Assembly (NCBI GenBank): GCA_900552055.1
Contig: URYI01000056.1
Coordinates: 1-11,106 of the forward strand
Length of the DNA: 11,106 nt
Source of the DNA: an uncultured Eubacteriales bacterium
GTDB taxonomy: Bacteria; Bacillota; Clostridia; Christensenellales; QALW01
Direction of reading: 5' to 3'
Each line of letters starts with the position of its first letter. Position 1 is the first letter of the stretch. Position numbers and translations under genes: made by a program. The notes beneath the pieces are model-generated. The model was not told the DNA's origin, ran no database searches, and worked only from the letters and a program-made list of their open reading frames with translations. Below are positions 1 to 7,592 of the stretch, piece after piece.

Positions 1-86
1 TTGCGCCTGCGCGCCGCCGCCCCCCGCCCCTGCCCTTTTCATGCTCTTCAATAAAAGCAGAAATTAAATATTTAGAGGAAAAGACA

Positions 87-118
87 AAATGGCTCTGCCT
101 TAAAAGACAGAGCCATTT
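87..118 (-). terminator. Probable intrinsic terminator after dapL
   Basis: A perfect 11-bp inverted repeat (AAATGGCTCTG / CAGAGCCATTT) with a 10-base loop begins 21 bases past the dapL stop codon. On the minus strand the stem is followed by a T-rich stretch (TTTTGTCTTTTCC). The plus-strand flank is also T-rich, so it may act in both directions. It marks the likely end of the glnA-to-dapL cluster. Confidence 0.8.
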
Positions 119-138
119 AAATTGTTCTCAAATTTATT

Positions 139-1323
139 TTAAAGCAGCTTTTTAAGGCGTTCTACAGCTTCAAGAGTATTTTCGCGGCTGCCAAAAGCAG
201 TAAGGCGGAAATAACCTTCGCCGTTTTTGCCGAAGCCCTCGCCGGGAGTACCGGCAATCTGGGCGTTTTCCAGGAGATAGTCAAAGAATTCCCAGGAGCC
301 CATATTATTGGGGCAGCGCATCCAGATATAAGGGGAATTTTCCCCGCCGGTAAACCATATGCCCTTTGAGCGCAGACAATCGGCTATTATGCGTGCGTTC
401 TGCTTGTAGTATCCCAGATTTTCAGCAATCTGGCTCTGGCCCTCAGGAGAAAAGACAGCAGCGGCGCCTTTTTGCACAATATAGGAAACGCCGTTGAATT
501 TGGTGGTTTGGCGGCGCAGCCACAGTTTATTTATGCTGACATTTTCCCGCTCCAGTTCCAGCGGCACAATGGTATAGCCGCAGCGGGTACCGGTAAAGCC
601 TGCGGTCTTGGAGAGCGAACAGATTTCTATAGCGCATTGGCGCGCGCCCTCTATTTCATAGATGGAACGGGGCAAATCCCCCTCTACAAAGGCTTCGTAT
701 GCGGCGTCAAAAAGGATTATTGCATTTCGGGCGTTGGCGTAGTCTACCCATGCTTTAAGCTGCTGACGGTTGTATACAGCTCCCGTAGGATTGTTAGGGG
801 AGCAGAGATATATTATGTCTCCCTGAGTATTTTCGTCCGGCAGGGGAAGAAAGCCGTTTTCGCCGTTTGCGTCTATGTAATTTACCTTTCTGCCGTCCAT
901 TATATTGACATCCACATATGCCGGATATACCGGGTCGGGAATGAGAGCGGTATTTGAGCGGTCGAATAAATCAAGAATGTTGCCCAAATCGCTCTTGGCT
1001 CCGTCGCTGATGTAAATTTCCGCGTCCGAAAGGGTTACTCCTCTTTGTTTATAATAGCCTTTAATGCCATCCTTTAGAAATTCGTAGCCGTAGGCCTGAG
1101 CGTCGGGACCATAGCCGTGGAAGGTTTCAGCGCGGCCCATATCCTGTACTGCCTGAGACAGAGCCTCAATAACTGCCTGGCACAGCGGAAGGGTAACGTC
1201 GCCTATGCTGAGCTTTATAACATTTGCTTGGGGGTGCGCCGCTTTATATTCGGCTATTTTTCTGCCCGTCTCGGCAAAGAGGTAACTGTCTTTTACATCC
1301 AGGTAGTGCTTGTTGATTTTCAT
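139..1323 (-). CDS. dapL: LL-diaminopimelate aminotransferase (DapL)
   Basis: PLP-dependent fold-type I aminotransferase that converts tetrahydrodipicolinate plus glutamate directly to LL-diaminopimelate plus 2-oxoglutarate, bypassing the acyl-blocked DapD/DapC/DapE steps. It acts in the cytosol in the lysine and peptidoglycan precursor pathway. The 394-residue length is normal for DapL. Visible features are the N-terminal KLSIGDVTLPL segment (37-47), DGAKSD (107-112), CSPNNPTG (174-181) and the Schiff-base lysine K239 in SLSKTAGFTGTR. The ATG is supported by AAAGGAG at 1331-1337, 7 bases upstream. It is the last gene of the minus-strand cluster, 338 bases after the frame encoding DapF, which catalyses the next step. 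That leader carries several hairpins, so dapL may be regulated separately. I see no broken motif. Confidence 0.95.
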   Translation of the reverse strand: MKINKHYLDVKDSYLFAETGRKIAEYKAAHPQANVIKLSIGDVTLPLCQAVIEALSQAVQDMGRAETFHGYGPDAQAYGYEFLKDGIKGYYKQRGVTLSDAEIYISDGAKSDLGNILDLFDRSNTALIPDPVYPAYVDVNIMDGRKVNYIDANGENGFLPLPDENTQGDIIYLCSPNNPTGAVYNRQQLKAWVDYANARNAIILFDAAYEAFVEGDLPRSIYEIEGARQCAIEICSLSKTAGFTGTRCGYTIVPLELERENVSINKLWLRRQTTKFNGVSYIVQKGAAAVFSPEGQSQIAENLGYYKQNARIIADCLRSKGIWFTGGENSPYIWMRCPNNMGSWEFFDYLLENAQIAGTPGEGFGKNGEGYFRLTAFGSRENTLEAVERLKKLL

Positions 1324-1330
1324 TATGTAT

Positions 1331-1400
1331 CTCCTTTCGGGGTAAAAAATTTTAATGCCGGGGTCCGCCCCGCCCTTTAAAGGAGGGCGCTCCCCAAGAT
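1331..1400 (-). promoter_or_regulatory. Structured dapL leader with competing hairpins
   Basis: Read on the minus strand, this leader holds overlapping inverted repeats. CGCCC and GGGCG can pair around a 9-base loop. Overlapping that, CGGGG and CCCCG form a tight stem with a CGGA loop, followed after about 8 bases by six Ts at 1344-1349. Upstream, CTCCTTT (1379-1385) is exactly complementary to the dapL ribosome binding site AAAGGAG (1331-1337). The first two stems share bases and cannot form together. This would suit a transcription attenuator or a translational switch, but the T-run is not flush with the stem and no known riboswitch class is recognised. The function is inferred. Confidence 0.35.
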
Positions 1401-1469
1401 ATTTAAATCTAACTGTTTAGTACGCGGAATTCATTTATCTGTTCTTAACTGATTTTGAGTCCGCGCCCG

Positions 1470-1508
1470 GCCCATAATGCGCGCACAAAACGTGCGCGCC
1501 TTATGGGC
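1470..1508. repeat. Long near-perfect inverted repeat, unknown role
   Basis: GCCCATAA plus GCGCGCAC pair with GTGCGCGC plus TTATGGGC, giving 16 base pairs with a single T/C mismatch around a 5-base loop (AAAAC on the plus strand). It lies in the 338-base gap between dapF and dapL. Neither flank has a convincing T-run: the plus side reads ATTTTATAT and the minus side is GC-rich. It could be a REP-like or MITE-derived repeat, an RNA processing or stability stem, or a weak plus-strand terminator. Confidence 0.6.
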
Positions 1509-1518
1509 ATTTTATATA

Positions 1519-1566
1519 GCCCCGCCCGCGGCCCTGCGTTGCTGCGTGCTCCGCCGGGGCGTTTTT
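1519..1566 (+). terminator. Terminator-like hairpin in plus orientation
   Basis: GCCCCG (1519-1524) pairs with CGGGGC (1555-1560), and inside it GCGG (1528-1531) pairs with CCGC (1551-1554), leaving a 19-base loop. On the plus strand the stem runs straight into GTTTTTA, the usual intrinsic terminator form. No plus-strand gene lies to its left, so it would have to end an antisense or small RNA, or be a relic. On the minus strand it would be just a hairpin in the dapF-dapL spacer. Confidence 0.4.
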
Positions 1567-1661
1567 ATATGGAGCAGGGGCTGTAATTACGCGGGCCGCT
1601 TTGCGCGGGTATTTGGGTTTTGATTTTTAGGCCGCCTGTTCTTCCGGGCATGAGAGCTGTT

Positions 1662-4600
1662 TTAGACGATAACCGTGCCGTCAAACACTTTTACGGCGTT
1701 GCCTGTCATATATACTTCGCCGGTATCTGTATATCTTATCTTAAGGTCGCCGCCCAGCAGCTTAACGGTAATATCGGTATTTTTATCGCAGAAACCGTTT
1801 TCTACGGCCGCTACAGCCGCCGCGCAGGCGCCTGTGCCGCAGGCCCAGGTTTCCCCGCTGCCCCGCTCCCAGACGCGCATTTTGATGGTGCTGCGGTCAA
1901 TTACCTTGACAAATTCAGCGTTGACCCTTTCGGGGAACAGCTCGCTGTGCTCAAACTGCGGCCCTATCTTTTCCAGGGGGAAGAAATCTACGTTGTCCAC
2001 AAAGGTCACGCAGTGGGGGTTGCCCATGGAGACGCAGGTTATGCTGTAGTTTTCACCGGCGATATTAACCTGCCTGCCTATAATGCTGTCTCCTTCCAGC
2101 TTGACAGGCACTTCCTCCGGCCTGAGGATTGCCTTGCCCATGTTGACGCGCGCAGAGGTCACTACGCCGTTCTGTGTATATACTCTAATGCTCTTTATGC
2201 CTGAAAGGGTTTCAAGAGTCATAACTTCTTTATTTATCATTCGGTTGTCATACATATATTTGGCCACGCAGCGGGACGCATTGCCGCACATCTTGCCTTC
2301 GCTGCCGTCCAGATTGAACATACGCATTTTGGCGTCCGCCTTGGAAGAGGGGCAGATTAATACCACTCCGTCTCCGCCTACGCCGAAATGCCTGTCGGCA
2401 AGGCGTATGGACAGTCCTTCGGGATTGTCTATATGCTGCTCAAAGGCGTTGAAATAGATGTAGTCGTTACCGCAGCCGTGCATCTTGGTGAATTTAAGCT
2501 GTGTGCGCCGGGTGCGCATATGGTTTATGTCCACCAGTTCGCAGTTCAATTCAGAATACCGGCTCTTTATGCTGTCGGCTACAGCGTGGGCGGTGTCAAT
2601 AGAGGTCAGGCAGGGTATGCTGCGCTCTACCGCCTTGCGCCTTATTTTAACGCTGTCCCTGTTGGGCAGCCTGCCCTTGGCGCTGGTGGAGATAAGATAG
2701 TCTATTTTGCCGCTCTCAATAAGGGTGAGGGTGTTATTGTCGCTTTCGTGTATCTTGCTTACTATCTCGGCCTCCATGCCTGACGCCTTTATGATTTCAG
2801 CCGTGCCCGCCGTGGCGTATAATTTAAAGCCTAAATCATAGAATTTTTTGGCTACCGACGCAATTTCGGGCTTATCTGAATCGCGCACCGAGAGGAACAC
2901 GCCCTTCTTAGAGGAGCTTACCGCCTTGCGCAGCTTATAGCCCGCCGCAATAAGCCCTTTATAAAGCGCTTCCTCCAAGGTTCCCGCCAGACCCAGCACT
3001 TCGCCCGTAGATTTCATTTCGGGTCCGAGATGGCTGTCTACATTGGCCAGCTTTTCAAAGGAGAATATGGGTACCTTAACTGCAAAATATGCGCCCTGGG
3101 GATAGAGGCCCGTGCCGTAGCCCATGTCGCAGAGCTTTTCGCCCAGCATGGCGCGCGTGGCCAGAGCCACCATGGGCACGCCCGTTACCTTGCTTATATA
3201 CGGTACCGTACGGGAGGAGCGCGGATTGACTTCTATTACATAGAGTTGGTCATTATATATGACGTACTGGATGTTTATAAGCCCTTTAGTGTTAAGAGCC
3301 AGGGCCAGACGGCGGGTGCAGTCCACTATATGGCTGACCATGCGGTCGCTGAGATTGTAGGCGGGATATACGCTTATTGAATCGCCTGAATGCACGCCCG
3401 CCCGCTCTATATGCTCCATTATGCCGGGGATGAGCACGTCCTCCCCGTCGCAGATGCCGTCTACCTCTATTTCCAGTCCCATAAGGTATTTATCTATCAG
3501 TACCGGGTTCTCTATGCCCTGGGCAAGGATTATCTGCATATATTCCTTAACGTCCGAATCGTTAAAGGCAATTATCATATTCTGGCCGCCCAGAACGTAG
3601 GAGGGGCGCAGCAGCACAGGATAGCCTATTTCGTTTGCAGCAGCCAGAGCGCCTTGGGCGTCAGTTACCGAATGGCCCTTGGGCCGCTCTATCTTAAGCT
3701 CCTCCAGCAGCGCGTCAAAGCGTTCGCGGTCCTCGGCCCGGTCTATGCTGTCCGCGCTGGTGCCCAGGATGTTTTCTCCCCTCTCAGAGAGGAACTTGGT
3801 CAGCTTTATGGCGGTTTGGCCGCCGAAGGCCACCACTACGCCCCAGGGCTTTTCTGTTTCCAGCACGTTGCGCACGTCCTCCGGGGTGAGGGGTTCAAAA
3901 TAAAGACGATCGGCAGTGTCAAAGTCAGTGGAGACCGTTTCGGGGTTATTATTGACTATAACCACCTCGAAGCCGGCATTTTTAAGCGCCCAGACACAGT
4001 GCACCGAGGCGTAGTCAAATTCTATGCCCTGGCCTATCCTGATGGGGCCTGAGCCGAATACCACTACCGTCCGCTTGCGCTCCGGCAGCTCTCGGATAAA
4101 TTCCTCCGCTTCGTTTTCTTCTTCAAAGGAGGAGTAGAAATAGGGGGTCTCGGCGCTGAATTCCGCAGCGCAGGTATCTACCATCTTAAATACCGCAACA
4201 GCGGGATTTTCCACCTTTTGCCCTGAAAATTCCTCTATGACGCTGTCCAAAAAGCCCATGCGCTTAGCGCGCAGGTAGGTTTCTCTGTCCAAGCCCTTCT
4301 TAAGGGTATTTTCCATATCTATGATGTTCTGGATTTTATAGAGGAACCATAGGTCTATTTTGGTTATGTCGTGCACCTCTTGAGGGGACACGCCTTTTCT
4401 GAGCGCGTCAGCCACAAGAAACAGGCGTTCGTCGGTGGTTTCATGCAGGCGGGAGAGCGCTTCCTCCCGCGGCAGGTCATATTTTGGGGCGTACAGGCTC
4501 TTAAGCCCTATTTCGGCGCCCCTTACCGCTTTGAGCAGGGCCTCTTCAAATGTAGCCCCTATGGCCATAACTTCGCCCGTGGCCTGCATTTGGGTGCCTA

Positions 4601-5711
4601 ACTGGCGCTTGGCGTATACGAATTTATCAAAGGGCCATTTGGGCAGTTTAACTACGACGTAATCCAGCGCAGGCTCAAAGCAGGCGCTCTTGCCCGTTAT
4701 GGCGTTGGCAATTTCATTGAGATTATAGCCTATGGCTATCTTGGCGGCCACCTTGGCTATTGGGTAACCTGTGGCCTTGGAGGCCAGCGCGCTGGAACGG
4801 GATACGCGGGGATTGACCTCTATTACGGCATATTCAAAGCTGTCCGGATTGAGGGCAAACTGGCAGTTGCAGCCCCCTTCCACCTTTAAGGCGGAGATAA
4901 TGTCCAGCGCCGCCGTGCGCAGCATCTGGTATTCCTTATCGGCTAAGGTTACGGCGGGCGCCACTACTATTGAATCGCCGGTATGTATTCCTACGGGGTC
5001 TAAATTTTCCATGCTGCATATGGTTATAACATTGCCTGCGCCGTCCCGCATGACTTCAAATTCAATTTCCTTCCAGCCGGCAATGCATTTTTCCACCAGT
5101 ATCTGGCCGATGGGAGAGAGGCGCAGGCCGTTTACGGCCACGTCCCGCATTTCTTCATCGTTATTGACTATGCCGCCGCCGCTTCCGCCCAGAGTAAAAG
5201 CGGGGCGGATGATAAGGGGATAGCCTATTTCACCGGCAAAGGCGAGCGCGTCCTCAAGGGTGGTCACTACCTTGGAAGGAATGCAGGGCTGATTAATGCT
5301 CTGCATGGTGTCCTTGAACATCTGGCGGTCCTCAGCCTTGTCTATGGTTTCGGGGTTAGCGCCCAGCAGGCGCACGCCCATCTGCTCCAAAAAGCCGTCT
5401 TTGGCTAACTGCATGGAGAGGGTCAGTCCCGTCTGGCCGCCTAAGGTGGAAAGCAGGCTGTCGGGGCGCTCCTTTTCTATTATGCGCTTTATTACGGGCA
5501 GGGTTAAAGGCTCGATATATATGCGATCGGCCATAGCGCTGTCCGTCATTATGGTGGCCGGATTGGAATTAACCAGGACTACCTCCAGGCCGTCCTCCTT
5601 AAGCGCGCGGCAGGCCTGGGTGCCCGCGTAGTCAAATTCGGCGGCCTGCCCTATAACAATCGGGCCGGAGCCTATTACCATGACTTTTTTTATGCTTTTA
5701 TTAAGCGGCAT
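1662..5711 (-). CDS. carB-dapF: CarB-DapF fusion: carbamoyl-phosphate synthase large subunit plus diaminopimelate epimerase
   Basis: A single 1349-codon frame. Residues 1 to about 1064 are a complete CarB. The first ATP-grasp half has the N-terminal dinucleotide-like motif SGPIVIGQAAEFDYAG (15-30), TLGGSGGG (173-180) and EVNPRVSRSSALASKATG (298-315). The second half repeats these as SGPIRIGQGIEFDYAS (554-569) and EVNPRSSRTVPYISKVTG (827-844). A C-terminal MGS-like regulatory domain spans about 934-1060. From about 1072 to 1349 is a full-length DapF with both catalytic cysteines, C1142 in KMCGNASRC and C1291 in ERGSGETWACGTGAC. CarB makes carbamoyl phosphate from bicarbonate, ATP and ammonia channelled from CarA; DapF interconverts LL- and meso-diaminopimelate. 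The start ATG follows AAAGGGG at a good distance. The join is a linker of about 10 residues with no stop codon. carA lies upstream and dapL downstream. A separate DapF start at M1065 has only a weak upstream GGTGG. Confidence 0.93.
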   Translation of the reverse strand: MPLNKSIKKVMVIGSGPIVIGQAAEFDYAGTQACRALKEDGLEVVLVNSNPATIMTDSAMADRIYIEPLTLPVIKRIIEKERPDSLLSTLGGQTGLTLSMQLAKDGFLEQMGVRLLGANPETIDKAEDRQMFKDTMQSINQPCIPSKVVTTLEDALAFAGEIGYPLIIRPAFTLGGSGGGIVNNDEEMRDVAVNGLRLSPIGQILVEKCIAGWKEIEFEVMRDGAGNVITICSMENLDPVGIHTGDSIVVAPAVTLADKEYQMLRTAALDIISALKVEGGCNCQFALNPDSFEYAVIEVNPRVSRSSALASKATGYPIAKVAAKIAIGYNLNEIANAITGKSACFEPALDYVVVKLPKWPFDKFVYAKRQLGTQMQATGEVMAIGATFEEALLKAVRGAEIGLKSLYAPKYDLPREEALSRLHETTDERLFLVADALRKGVSPQEVHDITKIDLWFLYKIQNIIDMENTLKKGLDRETYLRAKRMGFLDSVIEEFSGQKVENPAVAVFKMVDTCAAEFSAETPYFYSSFEEENEAEEFIRELPERKRTVVVFGSGPIRIGQGIEFDYASVHCVWALKNAGFEVVIVNNNPETVSTDFDTADRLYFEPLTPEDVRNVLETEKPWGVVVAFGGQTAIKLTKFLSERGENILGTSADSIDRAEDRERFDALLEELKIERPKGHSVTDAQGALAAANEIGYPVLLRPSYVLGGQNMIIAFNDSDVKEYMQIILAQGIENPVLIDKYLMGLEIEVDGICDGEDVLIPGIMEHIERAGVHSGDSISVYPAYNLSDRMVSHIVDCTRRLALALNTKGLINIQYVIYNDQLYVIEVNPRSSRTVPYISKVTGVPMVALATRAMLGEKLCDMGYGTGLYPQGAYFAVKVPIFSFEKLANVDSHLGPEMKSTGEVLGLAGTLEEALYKGLIAAGYKLRKAVSSSKKGVFLSVRDSDKPEIASVAKKFYDLGFKLYATAGTAEIIKASGMEAEIVSKIHESDNNTLTLIESGKIDYLISTSAKGRLPNRDSVKIRRKAVERSIPCLTSIDTAHAVADSIKSRYSELNCELVDINHMRTRRTQLKFTKMHGCGNDYIYFNAFEQHIDNPEGLSIRLADRHFGVGGDGVVLICPSSKADAKMRMFNLDGSEGKMCGNASRCVAKYMYDNRMINKEVMTLETLSGIKSIRVYTQNGVVTSARVNMGKAILRPEEVPVKLEGDSIIGRQVNIAGENYSITCVSMGNPHCVTFVDNVDFFPLEKIGPQFEHSELFPERVNAEFVKVIDRSTIKMRVWERGSGETWACGTGACAAAVAAVENGFCDKNTDITVKLLGGDLKIRYTDTGEVYMTGNAVKVFDGTVIV

Positions 5712-5889
5712 TATGTAAATCCCCTTTGTTATATTATTTTATGTTGTATTTTCAGCCCGCAGGGCCGAGGTGTATTTGTCCGAGCGCCCTTATTGCGTCC
5801 CGGCCCTCATTCTGCCTGAATAATTTTTCCGGCAGAAGAGGCCGGCTTTTAATGCGTATTGCAACTCGCGGCGATTCTGCGCGCGCCGG
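5712..5889 (-). other. carA-carB spacer with small hairpins
   Basis: The 178-base gap is wide for two subunits of one enzyme. On the minus strand it holds a CGGCG/CGCCG stem just after the carA stop, then CCGGC/GCCGG (5829-5845) around a 7-base loop, and a longer-range GGGCCG/CGGCCC pairing. None is followed by a T-run on the minus strand, so no terminator is called. The end near carB is AT-rich and carries the AAAGGGG ribosome binding site. I see no small gene and no PyrR-type binding loop. Confidence 0.4.
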
Positions 5890-6972
5890 CTATTTAAGCA
5901 TGGATACGAACCTGTCAAAGAGAAAGGCCGTATCTTTGGGCCCGGCCGAAGCTTCGGGATGGAACTGCACTGAAAAGGCGGGCATATCAAGGTAATCCAC
6001 GCCCTCGCAGGTGCCGTCGTTTGCGTTAATAAATGAAACACGGGCGTTTGACGGGAGGCTCTCGCCTACAACGGCATAGCCGTGGTTCTGGCTGGTTATA
6101 TATACCCTGCCCGTGTCCGTTTGGGTGCAGGGCTGGTTGGCGCCCCGGTGGCCGTATTTGAGCTTGGCCGTTTTTGCGCCTGCGGCCAGGGCGAGCAGCT
6201 GGTGCCCAAGGCATATGCCGAAAATTGGCAGACCGCTGTTAAGCAGCTTGCGCAGCTCTTTAATTATGCCCGTATTTTCTGCCGGGTCCCCAGGGCCGTT
6301 TGAAAGCATTATTCCCTGCGGGTTTATATCCAGAATATCCTCGGCGGTGCTGGAGGCGGGCATTACTTTCACGCGGCAGCCGCGCTTGATTAATTCCCTT
6401 TCTATATTCAGCTTGGCGCCGAAATCCCAGAGCGCGACCAGCGGTCCGCTTTGGGGCTGGGTTAAACTGGGCTGGGACAAATTGCTGACGCTGTTTACCG
6501 CGTTTTTTATGGAGAAGTTTTTCAGTTCATTTAAAAGCGCCTCGTCCGCTTCGGGGGTAAAGCTTAATTTGGCGTTCATTACTCCCTGTTCGCGCACTAT
6601 GCGGGTCAAGGCCCTGGTATCTATGCCGTAAAGGCCGGGTATGCCCTCCTGTTTTAAAAAAGCGTCAAGCTGGCCCTCTGAACGGAAATTTGAAGGCTGC
6701 TGACACCACTCTCTTACTATATATGCCTTTAAAACGGGACGGGCGCTTTCAAAATCCGAAGGTATAACGCCGTAATTGCCTATGAGGGGAAAGGTCTGGA
6801 TTACCAACTGGCCGTAATAGCTTGGGTCGGTAAGGGTCTCTAAATAGCCGGTCATGGCGGTGGTAAAGACTAATTCTCCCATAGCCTCGGCTTCCTTCCC
6901 GAAATAATAGCCTTGAAAAATTCTGCCGTTTTCCAGTATTAAATAGCCCTTGCGGGCGGCCTGCTCCTGCAT
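5890..6972 (-). CDS. carA: Carbamoyl-phosphate synthase small subunit (CarA)
   Basis: Glutaminase subunit that hydrolyses glutamine and feeds ammonia through a tunnel to CarB. It has 360 residues from the chosen start, as expected for CarA. The N-terminal CarA-specific domain contains ENGRIFQGYYFG and MTGYLETLTDPSY. The class I glutamine amidotransferase domain begins around 178 and has LSNGPGDP (223-230), nucleophile C254 in FGICLGHQ, and the H338/E340 pair in QFHPEAS. An in-frame ATG eight codons upstream (6996) would give a longer protein, but AAGGAGG at 6978-6984 lies inside that extension, five bases before the ATG at 6972. I therefore prefer 6972. It is 55 bases after the ANTAR gene and upstream of carB, consistent with co-transcription. 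Confidence 0.95.
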   Translation of the reverse strand: MQEQAARKGYLILENGRIFQGYYFGKEAEAMGELVFTTAMTGYLETLTDPSYYGQLVIQTFPLIGNYGVIPSDFESARPVLKAYIVREWCQQPSNFRSEGQLDAFLKQEGIPGLYGIDTRALTRIVREQGVMNAKLSFTPEADEALLNELKNFSIKNAVNSVSNLSQPSLTQPQSGPLVALWDFGAKLNIERELIKRGCRVKVMPASSTAEDILDINPQGIMLSNGPGDPAENTGIIKELRKLLNSGLPIFGICLGHQLLALAAGAKTAKLKYGHRGANQPCTQTDTGRVYITSQNHGYAVVGESLPSNARVSFINANDGTCEGVDYLDMPAFSVQFHPEASAGPKDTAFLFDRFVSMLK

Positions 6973-6977
6973 TTTGT

Positions 6978-6984
6978 CCTCCTT
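6978..6984 (-). promoter_or_regulatory. Ribosome binding site that fixes the carA start
   Basis: AAGGAGG on the minus strand, five bases before the ATG at 6972. It is a near-ideal site and argues against the in-frame ATG at 6996, which would place this motif inside the coding sequence. Confidence 0.85.
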
Positions 6985-7027
6985 ATTGATTTTCATGGCT
7001 CAATTTGCTTTGCTTTTGGGCGACGCT

Positions 7028-7591
7028 TTATTTTTCATACGCCTTGAGAATACTTTGGGCGATTTCAAAGCGCGTCCGGCGCAAATCCATGGCCTGCTTT
7101 TCGATGTAACGGTGAGCCTGGGGCTCAGTCATATCAGCATATTGTATCAGAGCGCACTTAGCTCTGTCAACTAGTCTTATTTCTGCAATTTTTTCCTGAA
7201 GGCGCTCATTTTCGCTTTTAAGGCGAAGTATCTGGTGCCTGGAGGCGTTTAAAAGATGAAGCGCCTGAAAGAACAGCGCGCGGTTTAAGGGCTTGGGCAC
7301 CACCAATACGCCCGACGTCTCTACTCTTTCGGCTATTTCGTCGCTGCTCTCGTTTTTAATCAGCATTATTACTCCTGAACCGGTGCTTGCGGCGTCCAGA
7401 GCCAGTTCTATGCCCGTTTCATTTTGAAGGGGAGCGTTTATCAATACCAGGTCAAAAGCGCATGAGAGCAGGCGCCTGGCCTCAAAGGAATCAGTCGTGG
7501 CTTCTATCCTGTCGTAATAGGTCTGCCTGAACAGCTCTTTAAGTACGGGCAGGCTGTTTTGGCTGCCCGAAATTATCAGCAGCTCCGCCAC
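7028..7591 (-). CDS. ANTAR-domain regulator with a degenerate receiver domain
   Basis: A 187-residue protein: an N-terminal receiver-like domain (about 1-115), a short likely coiled coil (about 117-140), and a C-terminal ANTAR domain (about 128-184, including the stretch ALIQYADMTEPQAHRYIEKQ). ANTAR domains bind paired hexaloop hairpins in nascent RNA and prevent transcription termination; clostridial and NasT-like members act in nitrogen control. The receiver keeps the conserved lysine (K100 in VVPKPL) but has SGS at 8-10 where an acidic pair is expected and N52 (VLIN) in place of the phosphoacceptor aspartate. It is therefore probably not phosphorylated. The start is GTG, one base after the glnA stop, with GGAGG inside the glnA end, so translation is likely coupled to glnA. 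The RNA target is not identifiable here; glnA is the natural guess from context. Confidence 0.85.
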   Translation of the reverse strand: MAELLIISGSQNSLPVLKELFRQTYYDRIEATTDSFEARRLLSCAFDLVLINAPLQNETGIELALDAASTGSGVIMLIKNESSDEIAERVETSGVLVVPKPLNRALFFQALHLLNASRHQILRLKSENERLQEKIAEIRLVDRAKCALIQYADMTEPQAHRYIEKQAMDLRRTRFEIAQSILKAYEK

Positions 7592-7592
7592 G

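Noticed and set aside
1324..1661. Lysine riboswitch in the dapL leader
   Set aside because: I could not find the conserved L-box core elements on the minus strand, and the hairpins present do not match its five-helix layout.
2500..2540. The CarB-DapF join as an assembly or sequencing error
   Set aside because: Both halves are in the same frame with a plausible linker and no homopolymer run at the join, so no indel needs to be invoked. Reads would be needed to settle it.
1620..5631. Several long open frames on the plus strand opposite carB-dapF, for example 3390-4052 and 1620-2204
   Set aside because: They mirror the codon structure of a well-supported minus-strand gene, lack ribosome binding sites, and show no recognisable protein features.
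5712..5889. PyrR-binding attenuator before carB
   Set aside because: No PyrR-type conserved loop sequence and no hairpin plus T-run on the minus strand were found.
5890..6996. Longer CarA starting at the ATG at 6996
   Set aside because: The strong AAGGAGG at 6978-6984 lies inside this extension and is correctly spaced for the ATG at 6972 instead.
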